64,000 nt of DNA from Lethocerus indicus (Eukaryota; Arthropoda; Insecta; Hemiptera; Belostomatidae): positions 6,068,034-6,132,033 of the forward strand of contig JACDQD010000006.1 of NCBI GenBank assembly GCA_019843655.1, given 5' to 3'. Below are positions 50,686 to 62,260 of the stretch, piece by piece. Positions within the stretch are counted from its first letter, which is position 1. Each line of letters begins with the position of its first letter. Position numbers and translations under genes: made by a program. Under the pieces are notes generated by a model that was not told the DNA's origin, did not search any database, and saw only the letters and a program-made list of their open reading frames with translations.

Positions 50686-51140
50686 ATTGCTATTCGGTTT
50701 TCTACCGAAGGGAAAAAAATATTTAATTGCGCCGGTAGAAATCACTCAAAACTACGATGAGAAATTTCACGTGCACAGAAATAGACAGCAAGCAAACTAT
50801 ATTTCTGCAATGCGTGAGAAAACAATCGCAAGACGAAACGGAAACAGACACACAATAGTTTTGTGTTCATGCCACTTGCCTGGGATTCCTGCTGCTGCTG
50901 GGACGAAGATGGCGCGGTATGACCGAGGAGGCTCTTCAGCTCTTTGGGCGGTAATGGCGGGTAGCCTCCGTTCACTGCCACCGGTAACATCTTTCTTATT
51001 CCTCTTTTCAAAACGTTTCAAACTTTTCTATCTGCCGCCTCTCCTTCGGGCTAACCACCAGGGTACAAGTCTATAGCTTATTTCTGTATCTTCTTATTCG
51101 AAATCCTTCCTCGTTCCTTCTCTCTCTCTCTCTCTCGCTC
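50686..51140. promoter_or_regulatory. GC-rich patch with a CTCF/YY1-like site and a TC repeat
   Basis: AGATGGCGC at 50907-50915 matches the insect CTCF-type core and also overlaps a YY1/Pho-like AAGATGGCG. An AATGGCGG word follows about 45 bases later, and a (TC)9 tract (GAGA on the minus strand) lies at 51119-51136. Pho-type and GAGA motifs together resemble a Polycomb response element, but this is a motif-level inference. Overlapping frames of 129, 89 and 74 codons on both strands show no domain. Confidence 0.3.
51119..51136 (+). repeat. (TC)9 microsatellite
   Basis: This is a short uninterrupted TC dinucleotide array, which reads as GAGA on the minus strand. Confidence 0.9.
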
Positions 51141-54100
51141 ACACCCTCTTCGGATTCTTTATGGAAAAAAACAGGCCCAAAAATGTAAAGTTTTTTTCAC
51201 TAATTCTATGGGGCCTAAGTATTTTTTAAATAAAAAAAAGAAAATAACACATTTTAATTAGAGTGAAAGAATGAAAAAAAGAGAGGATGTGTGAAAATAA
51301 TTTACAGTGTGGAAAAAGCTAAGATGTAGGCGATTTGACTAGAACAAGCGTAACTATGGAACACGGCGACACGAAGTGCGAATAGCAGGAACGAATAGTG
51401 AAATTTTTCGAATATAGCATATGTTACACAACATAATATGTACAGATCGTTTATATTCCGTTTATATTGAACTCTTTGAACTCAAAAAACAAATCACAAC
51501 ATGTAATGCACTCTTTCATAATACCCTCAGAAATATACATAAAGGAATTAAAATCAGCGTTCTCGAATTTTAGTAACATGAACACAAAATGTTTGTTTCA
51601 GAAAATGCACCACATACAGCATACCTTATACAGTCTCATATGCAACTTTAGAACAGCTATTCCAAACGTGTGTTCCTAAGGCGAATTCATATATAAACAC
51701 ATCTTGAATAAACACAGTAGAATATTTTTATTAATATAATTCGAAAATATAATTCTGGGTTCATATAAAGATAGATTAAATATTATGTTGTTGCGGCGGT
51801 TGATCACGGGCAACATACACAGTACAATTCCTACAGTACCACACTAACAGCTAGACAAAATCAATATGAGTGTATTAAAAAATACTGAAATAAAACTGAA
51901 ATAGTAAAACGTGCAATCGAAGTAAAATCACCGGTGAATTATGTTGGATCAAGCGGCAGGTATATATCACCCACAAAAGTAGCCGGTTTACGACCCTGAA
52001 TAAGCCCCAAGGTAAATACCACTTTCGAAAATGAATGTTCAATATGGGTTTCCATTCGGACCGGCCACACAGTAAACTATATCACGGGGCAATATTTGTA
52101 ATATTTCAACATTCGGTGTGTTACTTCCTGAATTCTCTGGACAGAATATACAATAATATATTTTGAAAGTACTAATCGAAATAAAATTCCTGAATGAATA
52201 TACTGTATCTGTGTTACATTATTGGATTGTCGATTAAACTGATTAAAAATAGTTACTCAGGGTTTTGCGTGGCCTTGGAATATTAATTCGCCCATACCAT
52301 GTCTTTCCTCTGGTGATCATACCTCGCACTGGAATCGTTCCAAGGCATTTCTACTTCCGGCGGAGCATTATTTCATTATTATAAGGTAACGATATAGTCA
52401 TTTTGTCTATAAGATACAAATACAATAACGCCCAAAAACAGACAGAATTTTCACACATATGAAAATGTAAATGATAAAAGAAACCACCTTTGAAACGTGT
52501 CCAAATGTTCACCACTTCAAATGTTACAAGAGGAAATGAAAACATCATATTTAATAATTCACATCTAAAGCATGTTGGCTTGGTGCTGGTCGTTTCATTC
52601 CATATTTCAATATACTCCATATAACTTCCAGATGGTTACCTACTCGCCCTTTAATTTATATACTGCTGGTTTTCGCAGACTCATACACCATCGCCTTATG
52701 AACAAACTTGCTGTACACAAAGGAGGCCTTCCACGAAATAGTATATTAGTGTCAATTATCTCAACGCTCCTTATAAGAGACAGCAAGCAGTACATGTAGC
52801 GCAAATATTTAGTTCATCCGATTTCTCATTTAATGATAAACATAATATAACGGCAATGAATAAAAATCTATTAAACAATCTTTACCCATCAGGAATAGAG
52901 AGCGGAAAAGTATGACTTCTTGTAATATTTTACAGGCCGAGTACGAATTTAATTTATATGTCGATATAAATACAGATATGTAAGCCGTTATATTAGGTTA
53001 AAAACTGAACGAATGTACTAAAAGCAACATGTTAAGCGTGGATCGAAACGCAAGGTAATATAATATGAAGTAGGAACAGATTTAATAGGTATATTTCTAC
53101 TTAACAGTCGATTTATATTGTTTAAATTATAAAATATTTAGATGTAAATCAGAGTACCGAATGAATGCTCTTCACATTAATCAAAATCATACACGGACAA
53201 AACTGTGAATATATAAATCCTAATCTTATTATTCCCATCGATTGGTCTCAGTAATTAGTCAGATTACATTCTAACCCCTCACGCCCCCACAGATCACGTC
53301 CTGCATCAACAATACGATAACTAAAACTCTTCGCTACAAAACACTGGGTTGATAAGAAACAATAACAACTAGAAAAAAAATCAATTTAAAAAGGGCGTGT
53401 GAGGGATGGATAGATTAGGTTGTAGCCTGTCGGCCAGTTTTTTTCTTGTGACTCTAACACTCCTGTCAATATATATATGAAAAGTATATGTTCACACTTG
53501 ACAGTGAGCAAGGTGGGATAAAATCGTTAACATTAGATTCGTCTAGATATTCCATTCAGTATGAATCTGTAGGTCACATATTTTGGTATCTCGTGTATAG
53601 AGTGATAAATTTCGTATGGATAAAAATAGTAAAAACGTTTGGGAACTAGCACTCATAAATTGATTGATAACAATGTGTTAATATGAATATTGTTTACTGC
53701 AAACCTGTAGGTTGTACTTAGAAATTGCTACAAACTGCTAAAAGTACAGCTCATTCCTATATAACGTTACTCGTACCAAAAAAAAATGTAATACCATTTG
53801 AGAAAATCTGAACCTAGCGAACAAGAAGAAGAAAGGCTGAAATTTAATGATAACGTTTGGTCTTTAAAAACGCCCATTGATGCAGGATTGAGGAGCGGTC
53901 GATCGTAAAGGCGCGAATTACCGAATGTAATTTATTGTTATAGGCGAAAGGGGAGCTAAGGGGGGCGTGGGCGCCAACAGGGAGTGGGTGTAATTTTGAG
54001 TGATCTGGAAGCGAATTCAATTGAACACAACAAAGGGCTACAGTGCTTTACAAGATCAAAACACGATGTTACAAGTGATACAAGTCTTGGAATTCCAAAC

Positions 54101-55603
54101 TAGACTCGGAGCTCTACACCTCTTGGAGGGTTGATTTTCCACTTAAGCAAATGGGAGTGGGACAGACGAAATTATAGGCTAAAATTGAAACATAATTCTT
54201 AAACTCCTTAAATTCCTTTTGCGTGATTTAGATGACCTTAGTTTTCATATACTTTCACATTTTCCTAAATGTTCTTAATGAAATGTGAATTTTTGTAATT
54301 CAGTAAATATCCTACAATAAGTTAGTGGGACTGACAAATAATATAATGTACCCTTCACTGCTATTTGAATGGACATTGAATGAAAAATGAGAATTATTAA
54401 CATGGAATAACGAACTTTTTTAAATATTCATAAATTATTTGAACTATATAAAAATATTACTACATGGTGGAAATGAAATAATACAGGGTTGTCTTGTATA
54501 ATGGCTGCATATGGTATATCTAAACACAATAAATACAGAAACCTAATTTCACACAGGTCCAAAATATTTCAAGTTAATGAATTTTACGATTGCTCATTTT
54601 AAAAGCAGAAGCTGACTTAGGATGCATATAATGAAACATTTATTAGGACATATATCAAGGTGAACAAGCAAAGCTAATGAAAATGAAGCTAACGTTAGTT
54701 GCCAAGTAAACAGATGAGCTGTAATTTTATATATGATGTTTTATACATTAATTTAAATACGTACAAAATATATTAAAATCTAATGTTATAGAAAGAATAA
54801 ATAATATATTTACTTTTCCTATCGCCAGGTTAATAAAATCCACCCAATAAGTCCAGTCTGATGAGCAGAGATGTACTTACCTGAAACAAACACAAAATTG
54901 TTATATAAAAGTGCATCTATGAAAAAACTATTGTTAATACAAACAAATATTTTCAGAAAAATTTCGAAATATTTGATTTTCCTTACAAAAATGTTGACCT
55001 CAAAGCCATCAAATAATAATTATTAAAAAACTTAAAACAATTACAAGGGTTGTAAAAATGTCCCTAATCGATTAAAAGTAATTAATGGCACTATGAAATA
55101 ACTAGGTAGAACTGAAGTACGTTTTCCAAACAACACTCTTAGCACAAGCAAGGATGAACAATAAAATCAGTGTAATAACCAGAAGCAGAAACAACCAAAA
55201 GATTACTACGGATCTGTAATCTGGCAAATGTTGGAATTCCAATGGGAACCTTGAATTCAGGTAAGGGAAGTCATCCTACAGAATACTCAAGACTTGAAGT
55301 CCTTCAAGAAACAAAAAGTGCGAACTCTGGTGGGTCTCAGTTTGAATAAAAATAAAAGAAACACACAGTAATCCAAAATTTGGATAATCGGGTATCTATT
55401 CTTTTTCAGCATTATTTTCAATTTACGAGTTTAGCCTTATTAAGCAATGTTTTGGACTGTACTGCTCTTTGCTTTTGTCACATTATTCGTATGTGAAGTG
55501 CAGGTCAGGTGATAAATGAAAACAATGAAACAGTGCAGACGCTTTTTGTTTAATTTTTTTTTCTTGACGTTAGTGCCCTGTTTCAGAAGGAGCACTGCAT
55601 ATA
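51141..55603. other. Long AT-rich noncoding stretch
   Basis: About 4.5 kb with no recognised gene, the most AT-rich part of the window. Only short frames of 70-89 codons occur. A 7-bp inverted pair, CTGTCAA/TTGACAG, lies at 53463-53504. A G-rich patch near 53948-53988 has five G runs, with one loop of eight bases. Confidence 0.5.
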
Positions 55604-55720
55604 TTGTATGGTAAAAAATATCTCGATCGGCAACATACTTCGTCAAAGGTGTACAATGAAAATCCAATTGGGGTATCGTTTATTCAGAGGTATGATACCT
55701 ACGGCCGAAGTTGTCGAGTG

Positions 55721-55738
55721 GCGCCATCTAGAGGGCAG
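55721..55738. promoter_or_regulatory. Overlapping inverted CTCF-type motifs
   Basis: GCGCCATCTAGAGGGCAG contains CTAGAGGGCAG on the plus strand (55728-55738) and CTAGATGGCGC on the minus strand (55721-55731). Both match the eleven-base core SYAGRKGGCRS completely. The minus-strand site matches 13 of 14 positions of the longer CCASYAGRKGGCRS consensus. Chance predicts about 0.5 full core matches in the whole window on both strands, so two overlapping copies are notable. CTCF marks insulators and domain boundaries in bilaterian animals. Confidence 0.5.
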
Positions 55739-56163
55739 GTAATGAACTCCAAGAAAGTATTTAAGTATGACGTAATAAGTGTTCATTTAATACTTCACTA
55801 TTGTACCGGCTTGAACAATATATTCGCCACTGCGCCACTTTCCCTTAAGGTAGTGGGTGGGGGAGGGGGGAGGGGGTTTGCCGCAATTTACATTAACCTA
55901 TCGAAGTGCAGGAATTCCCATTTATTGATTAGACTCAATACTATCAGGAAACTACCAAACAAGGAACTCTGGGGTGTAAAACCTAAAAAAATAACCATTA
56001 CCAAATTACCATTGTACAGCGATAACCTTATAGTTTAGTTAACGGAAGCATTAAGTTTACGGAATACATAATCTATACTCTACAACGATACATTTTCATA
56101 GATACTGTAGTGTAATCGAGTTAGCTTCGAACTAAGGCCAAACAAGTTGTATTGATGCCAACA
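55739..56163. other. Noncoding sequence between the CTCF-like site and the second 19-bp repeat
   Basis: A 144-codon plus-strand frame, 55604-56038, covers this stretch and the CTCF-like site. Its product includes a glycine run that is simply the translated G-rich tract, and no family is recognised. The G-quadruplex motif is listed separately. Confidence 0.35.
55855..55876 (+). other. Strong G-quadruplex motif
   Basis: Four G tracts of 3, 5, 6 and 5 bases are separated by single-base loops (T, A, A). One-base loops give the most stable parallel quadruplexes. It lies 116 bp after the double CTCF-like site, an arrangement that has been linked with insulators in vertebrates. Confidence 0.6.
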
Positions 56164-56182
56164 CGAACAGCTGATCTCGTTT
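56164..56182 (+). repeat. 19-bp exact repeat, copy 2
   Basis: This copy is identical to 14336-14354 and in the same orientation. It lies in AT-richer sequence with no shared flanks. Confidence 0.55.
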
Positions 56183-56740
56183 TTGTATTTTAAAAATGGT
56201 TCAAAACGCCCCCAACTGAGTTCAACAACGCTTACATTTAACTCGATGCGTTCCAAACCAATCGACGCGTTCAATAACAAAAATTACTTATTTAAAATTC
56301 TATTAAGTGTAAGAAACTTTCATTACAAATATATTTTTTTTAAATTTATTATCATTCAAAAAGATTGTTTTATCTAAAGATATATGGGAGTTATAATACG
56401 CGTGCAAGATATTTTAGACACCCAATGGGCTAGTTATCAGAATAACTCATTTTCTGGCTGAGTCCGTAATTGTTTTAAATTTCATCCATCGTTATCACCA
56501 ACCATTATAACAAATAATTCAGCACCAAGAATAACATTGCAGGGGCAATCAGAAGCGTCTTATTTCCCTATAATAAAAAATTTTTATTTCAATTTATTTC
56601 ATAACCGACAACTTAATCAGAACTGCGAGTTAGTTATATATACACAAAGGTCGAAAAGCTGCACAATTGTTATGTTGATAATTGAAAGTAATAAAAAAAT
56701 AAATAATATTTCTAATCTGGTTACATATTTCGTCGTGCTG
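56183..56740. other. AT-rich noncoding sequence
   Basis: I see no gene or repeat here apart from short random frames. Confidence 0.45.
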
Positions 56741-57150
56741 AAAGCCTATAGAGCATGGTCGCTATCGCTGTTACCACGTTTGTTAACTCGTTTACCACGT
56801 TCGGCTCCCAGCTTATCTTGGGATGTTGATGGGCCCCGGTTAGTTCGGCGTTGGCGAGAGGCCGTTTGTTCAACCCCGTCTCCGCAGGCGGATTTTCACC
56901 ATTTCTGTCCGTCAATCGGACCGTAAACGGGAAACCGAATAATCACGATGGCGTTACACTGCGATGACTATCGCTGTTCACCGAGAGCCGACCTTTACAC
57001 AGAATAGAAATCCGGAACAATTTGACACGCTTCTATTTTTATTTTTCCTGCGTCCTGATTTAATTTCCTTCGCCCCCGTTCATCCCGCTTACGGAAACGG
57101 TAAATTGAGGGTGGTGGGGGAAGGGGGATGTCAGAGTTTCTATTCATCGG
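56741..57150. promoter_or_regulatory. GC-rich block with repeated words
   Basis: TTACCACGTT occurs at 56771-56780 and 56792-56801, 21 bp apart or two helical turns. CTATCGCTGTT occurs at 56762-56772 and again at 56968-56978. A G-rich tract with three G runs lies at 57108-57127. Open frames of 64-129 codons occur on both strands with no recognised family. Repeated words within one GC-rich patch suggest a binding-site array. Confidence 0.35.
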
Positions 57151-57979
57151 TTTACAATTCAGGTCTCAAAACTCATATTTGTCTGAAAACACTTCGGTAC
57201 TAAAAGAATTCCCAGTCGGGAATCGTATATGTAATTCACGTTAATTACAGTTTACTACGTGAGTTGTATCTTAAGCTGATGCTACGAAGGGAAAACTCAA
57301 CAAGCATTACAGGTCTATTAGTGTTCAACGCTACAGGAAAATGAAAGAGGTAAATTCTGGCACCGCTATAAATTTATGCCGGTCTCTATATAGTCCAGAC
57401 TAGGAAAACTTTTTTCTCAAGAAATTGCCCCATACGTTAGAAAGTGGTTTTATTTTCCTTGTTCAAGTGAACTCCATTTAGTGCGTCCAATTCAATAAAT
57501 ATCTTTTTATCCGTTATCAAGAGCTTAATCAAATGTCTAATCTTATATACTATGTAAACTTTGATGTATTTGTACATAAAATTTCCAATTAAATTATATG
57601 TAAAAAATTCTTTATAGTACAAAACATTGAATAAATTAAGACGGATATTTTTTTTGTAAATGCAAACATTTGTACTATTAACCGTAAAATTCATGTAACG
57701 TTATTCATGTGTAGTTATTTTCTGTATGACACACATTAAGGTACTCGTTTATGAAGTTAATTCCACGGATATTCAGTAATAACACTGATATTCAGTCGTT
57801 AATATACTGATTAAATCCAAATTTTGTTTTTCTCTTGTTACATGGTCTTCGTGCAATAACAAGGTTAGTAAATAATATATATCTTTGAGATATAGAAATT
57901 TACGGTCGAAAAAACGGCACCTTGCCGATTCCATCGTATTTTAGGAAGTTGTTATGTCCAAATTTATTGCCGTAATTTG
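57151..57979. other. AT-rich noncoding sequence
   Basis: No gene was recognised. An 85-codon minus-strand frame, 57437-57694, is rich in asparagine, lysine and isoleucine, as AT-rich DNA gives by chance. Confidence 0.45.
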
Positions 57980-58020
57980 CCGTTTTGTACATTACCGTAC
58001 GAAGGTAATGTACAAAATGG
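57980..58020. repeat. 17-bp inverted repeat with a 7-nt loop
   Basis: The arms 57980-57996 and 58004-58020 pair at 16 of 17 positions as DNA. The single exception (G57982/T58018) would be a G-U pair in RNA, giving an unbroken 17-bp helix. At 41 nt it is shorter than a typical microRNA precursor. A small palindromic repeat or a remnant of an inverted-repeat transposon is more likely. Confidence 0.6.
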
Positions 58021-58752
58021 ACACGATAATGCTGCGATATTGGGGAGCACGAAACTTACATCCCTTTCGAAAATAATATCACTATCTAGACGCACTTCTA
58101 ATGACATTTGATCGAAATAATTGTTATTCACTAAGGGTAACAATGTTTTATAGAAATGTTCCCAAACAGCCTAAATTTTATTATGGCCTTTAATTCGAGC
58201 TAGTGATATACGAAAAATATGGAGCATACGACACCACAATGAGTACTAATGACGGCTTAATGGATAAAAATAGTGCAACTGAAAGCTGCTTTAATACTGG
58301 CTATAATGTGACATTCGAGCATTGATTGTTTATTTAAAGCTTTCTATATTTATAATTCAAATTCCAGTTTCCTTTAAACAGAGGTCAGAATGAATGTTCA
58401 GAATAAATATTATTAACTTTCAATCGCAACGTCGAAAAACGAAATCGTTGAATGACAAAAAAAGGTCCGCTCTAACTTAAGGAAATGACAACACAGGCAC
58501 TTCGTCTGCTGCCTATCGTGGATGTATATGTTCTCGTTCTAACGCGTCTAGTTGAAAGCAAATAGAAGAAGACAATTATGGGATAATGTCATTACTTGAA
58601 TTGAGTCCTTAAACTAATTCGATTATATAATGTACGAATAATATAAAGGGAATATGACACTGAATTATGAATATGAACTGTTCATTTTACTATTGCTCTT
58701 GTCCCACGTTTTCATATTAGTACCTCATCGTAAAATGGTTAACAAAAATCGT
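58021..58752. other. AT-rich noncoding sequence
   Basis: I see no gene or repeat in this stretch. Confidence 0.45.
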
Positions 58753-58857
58753 CCCACTTACGAGGTATAGTTTTGCAACGGTCGTTACGCGACCAGCCGG
58801 CCGTTGCTTCAACATAAACATAAATCTCGGTCGCGGTTATGTTGAAGGCCAAGTGGG
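58753..58857. other. Cluster of overlapping inverted repeats
   Basis: Perfect inverted pairs are CCCACTT 58753-58759 with 58851-58857; GCAACGG 58775-58781 with 58801-58807; GGTCG 58780-58784 with 58790-58794; CGCGACC 58788-58794 with 58829-58835; and CTTCAACATAA 58807-58817 with 58837-58847. The first, second and fifth could form together as a three-way junction, whereas the fourth conflicts with the second and third. It could be a structured RNA, a cruciform-prone site or a decayed fold-back element. The strand is unknown. Confidence 0.4.
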
Positions 58858-59400
58858 TAAAAAAAAGGGAGAACAGCTCTTGCACAAACGAACGTAACTC
58901 AGTGTTTACTCGAAATTTCAACACCCGAGAGCTCAAGCTGAAAAGCTTGGGGAACAACGGTAAACAATGGTATAATCAATTTCGAATGGCAAGTTACCCA
59001 AGCCCATTACCATTGTCAAATCTCTATGTAGAAAAAAAGTTCTTTAGCCAACCTATTTTCTCTGTTAGAAGCATCTCAGAACTAAGACACTACCTGTTCT
59101 GGCTGAGCGATATAGTAACTGGAATATATCATAGATCTTTTTACAGTTTATATATTCCGTAGAGCAATATTCGTTTGATACGACGGCTTTATACGGGTGA
59201 AACAAGAGATGGCAGGGACAATGTTCCTAATGAATTCAATGCAATAGTTTATACAGAGAGAAGGATTCAGTTAAATAAAAAATAAGTAGACGCTATTCTT
59301 AATTCATAGAAAATTATACTTAGCCAACGTTATCCAAAAGCGGAATATCGACACTAACACAAAATAACCACACACTGTTAGTTCTGAACGGGACACCAAA
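58858..59400. other. Noncoding sequence
   Basis: No gene was recognised. A 107-codon plus-strand frame, 58839-59162, begins in the inverted-repeat cluster and has no domain. Confidence 0.4.
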
Positions 59401-59660
59401 CTAGAGATGTGAAACGATGCTGGGGCGATGAGATGAGGGCCGAATTGTAGTCGGGATGAAAAAAGGCTTCAACAACTAAATGGCGTCAGGTCATCAACCC
59501 GACATGGAGGAGGCTGTTGGGAGCCACTGGCCGGGGCTGCCGTTGCCGCCTGCGCTATATATAACCCGGCCAGCCCACCTCTCCCATGACAGAGAGGGCT
59601 TATCAATGCCCCGCGCACCAGCCAACCTGGGTTATCGCACATCAGACAACAACCTCTAAA
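59401..59660 (+). promoter_or_regulatory. GC-rich block with an embedded TATA element
   Basis: TATATATAA at 59556-59564 is flanked on both sides by GC-rich DNA, unlike the AT-rich words elsewhere. About 30 bases downstream there is no good initiator, only CATGAC. It is a possible TATA-type core promoter, but no downstream transcript unit is recognised. Confidence 0.2.
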
Positions 59661-59950
59661 GCCTAGTCAACTGTTGGAAATATAAATGGCGGAATATTTT
59701 TCAAATTTGAAATTAACCCTAATATGATATTTCTTTATGGAAGATGATATAAAAAAGCCGAAGGCGTAATATATTTAATTCGTTGTCAAATCTAGTCTAA
59801 CAGTCAAGGCGACAGGTAAAATTAGTATAGAATTAGCCATGAACAAGACTACTATGTTAGTATGACTCCAACAGATTCATTCGACACATGCAAAGATTTA
59901 AGGCAATGGCTACTATTGTAAATAAACATATAATTTCATGACGTAGCTCT
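59661..59950. other. AT-rich noncoding sequence
   Basis: I see nothing recognisable here. Confidence 0.4.
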
Positions 59951-60400
59951 GCGGCAGACATGAATTCAAAACTATTCGTCGCACGCGGAACGTCGCATGG
60001 ACCATAACTTCCTGACGTCATCTCGTTTACGTTTAACGTTCGGTCGTAAACTACCGACGTTCCGGTGGTAATTAGCGGGACGAGGTCATGCCTCGAGCGT
60101 TGGTAGACCGTCGGGCGCAGGGAGCTAATTTTGAAACGAGCCGCCATTATTAAATTTACCCTTTGGGAGCCGGGTACGTAGGGCGATTGGTCTCCTCAGG
60201 TAAAACCTTCGGTAAATTTCCAGTCCACTTTTCCCCGGAAGTAATTCGATTCAGCAACCTAATTTCCGGTGGCGCCCACCGCCCGGCCTGCCTCGCACCA
60301 TCTTCGCCGCTTCCTCAACAGAAGATTTAGGACACCTTTATAACCGAATAAAGGAAGCAATAAGGAAATAAGCGAATAAAAAACATTGATGACGTCAAGC
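59951..60400. promoter_or_regulatory. CpG-rich block with two perfect CRE octamers
   Basis: TGACGTCA lies at 60013-60020 and 60390-60397. A CTCF-like GGTGGCGCC core is at 60268-60276, and GCCGCCATTATT near 60140 contains a YY1/Pho-type core. A 96-codon minus-strand frame at 59857-60147 has no recognised family. This motif density makes it one of the better enhancer or promoter candidates in the window. Confidence 0.4.
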
Positions 60401-61780
60401 GAACACGTTTTTAACCAACAAGTGGGAAAATTGTTCCTTAAATATTATACGCTCTTTTAATGGCTTTTGGCTGCATATTACGTCTTATGAATAACCGCGA
60501 AAAAAGAAAAAGAACGTCATAAGTGCCTAAGAAATTGGATTAGATTATCTGGGAACTAAGCAGTGAACAAGAATCTGAAAGCATGAATTTCGCAATATAC
60601 TGTTATTGGAAAAAAAAGTATTATTTTTAGTAAGAAAAATGTTCAAAAAGTATTTCTTTAAATAATCGAGGTCGGCACATTTTAATAAGTCTAAAATATC
60701 TTTAATAGGTCTAGGGTATTATGAAGAATATCATATACGCTTCAAGTTCTCTACATTATCTAACAGAACTTACTTATTTTATGCGAGCCAGACGAACAGA
60801 ATATACATCGTACAAACAAAGGGCAACAAAATAGGTGGTTGTTCAAACATTTACGTATTTGTCGAGGGCCCGTTGGACTCGTTCGAGTAATATGACTGTT
60901 GACTTTACATAGATCCAGACATCCTTGTAAAAGCAACCCTCGTGGGAATACCTGGCTCTAGACATGGTTACATTTGTGTAAAAAGCAGAACGCAGTATAA
61001 CGGAGGCGTACAGTATGTATATAGCCCGGGAGATAAAGACCCGTAACCCGTATACGGTGAACCCTCGGTAACCTATACCTTAGTGTTTTTTGCCAGAATC
61101 ATGTCCCGTTAAATAATGTGAAAATAATAGTTTCAATTGTTGAAAAAACAGTATCCCCATACCCAGTGCGTTTCTGTTTTATTTCGGAATAGAAAATGTC
61201 CCCACGAATTCATGTTAACTATCATATTTATTCAATTATTCAAAACAATATAACAGTCTTTACATTCACCATCAGACTACATGTAATTCCACTAATCTAG
61301 AAGAGATTATTATATCTCTTTACATTATTCTAATAGGTATCCAACACTAAGATGACAAAAGAAACTATAACATTTGCTAGATCTTCCGTATAACTATGGA
61401 ATTTCGTTTAATATCCCTTATGGATAATCGAGACTATGAAGTTACCAAGCAATTGCGAATAAATAACTAAAATCGTTTTAGCGAACTGCCTAAGGCCAAA
61501 CTGGTTTTGATTTGTGGCCCATGTCCAAATACTTGAAACACTCATGAAATCACTAGCTCAGAATAGAGAGCAATTATCACGTGTTTTAAGACACGATGCA
61601 GCGTTTAGTTAGTTTATTTAGCAATTCAATTTTATTTAACAAATTAATTCAATCACCAAATAAAATTTAATTTAATGTATGTTTATACATTTCGGATTAT
61701 TATTTTTCCGGCATTAAAAATATCACAGAAAAAAATTATGTAACCGTAATTATATGAACGTAACTCGTGATTACGTGGAA
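60401..61780. other. AT-rich noncoding sequence
   Basis: No gene was recognised. A 10-bp palindrome, CCGTATACGG, lies at 61048-61057 in a GC-richer patch. Confidence 0.45.
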
Positions 61781-62260
61781 CGACACAGTACGTTGGCGAA
61801 TATTCTTCAGTAGTGGGGAGATGAATCACAGGGAGGCCAACCTCGGTGTTTATGTGTTTTCGTACGTCGACAATAAGTGGGTCAGAGATTTTCCGGACGG
61901 TATAACTTTCCCTTTTCTTCATCGGACACGCTTTCCAGTGGCGGTCGCCTTATTACGTGTCCCGGGCTCCCATGATAGGGACACAACTTGGGCCCCAGGA
62001 TAATGCTCCTCGCCTGGAGCCTACTTTTTCGGTCCCGAACCTTCCAGCGGAGCGTGACCGAACGTTTCCGTCCTCGGCTCCGATTTTTTACCCTTTTACT
62101 TTTTTCCTTTCCGTTTTTTTTTCTTTTCGCCCGTTATCTTTTTATCGCGCTCATTGTTGTCGCCGCCACGGCGAATACGGGGGAAGACGGTTGAAAGAAA
62201 ACGTTATCGTATCTAATTCAAGGAGACGGCGTCATGCGACAGAACGGTTAACGTACCTTT
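61781..62260. other. CpG-rich patch with a pyrimidine-rich tract
   Basis: GC- and CpG-rich sequence surrounds a pyrimidine-rich tract at about 62082-62142, composed mainly of T with C. Three overlapping plus-strand frames (61767-62003, 61957-62301, 61988-62194) cross it. The phenylalanine-rich segment in them is the translated T tract and not a real membrane protein. Confidence 0.35.
62082..62142 (+). repeat. Pyrimidine-rich low-complexity tract
   Basis: About 60 bases are mostly T and C, including a run of nine T, with a few ACC and CGC interruptions. It has no dinucleotide period. Confidence 0.7.

Noticed and set aside
55604..56038. 144-codon plus-strand frame
   Set aside because: It runs across the CTCF-like site and the G-quadruplex, whose translation gives a glycine run. 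No protein family is recognisable.
2900..60150. Apparent abundance of ATGGCG (YY1/Pho core) across the window
   Set aside because: A hand count gives about 16 occurrences on both strands, equal to the expectation from base composition.
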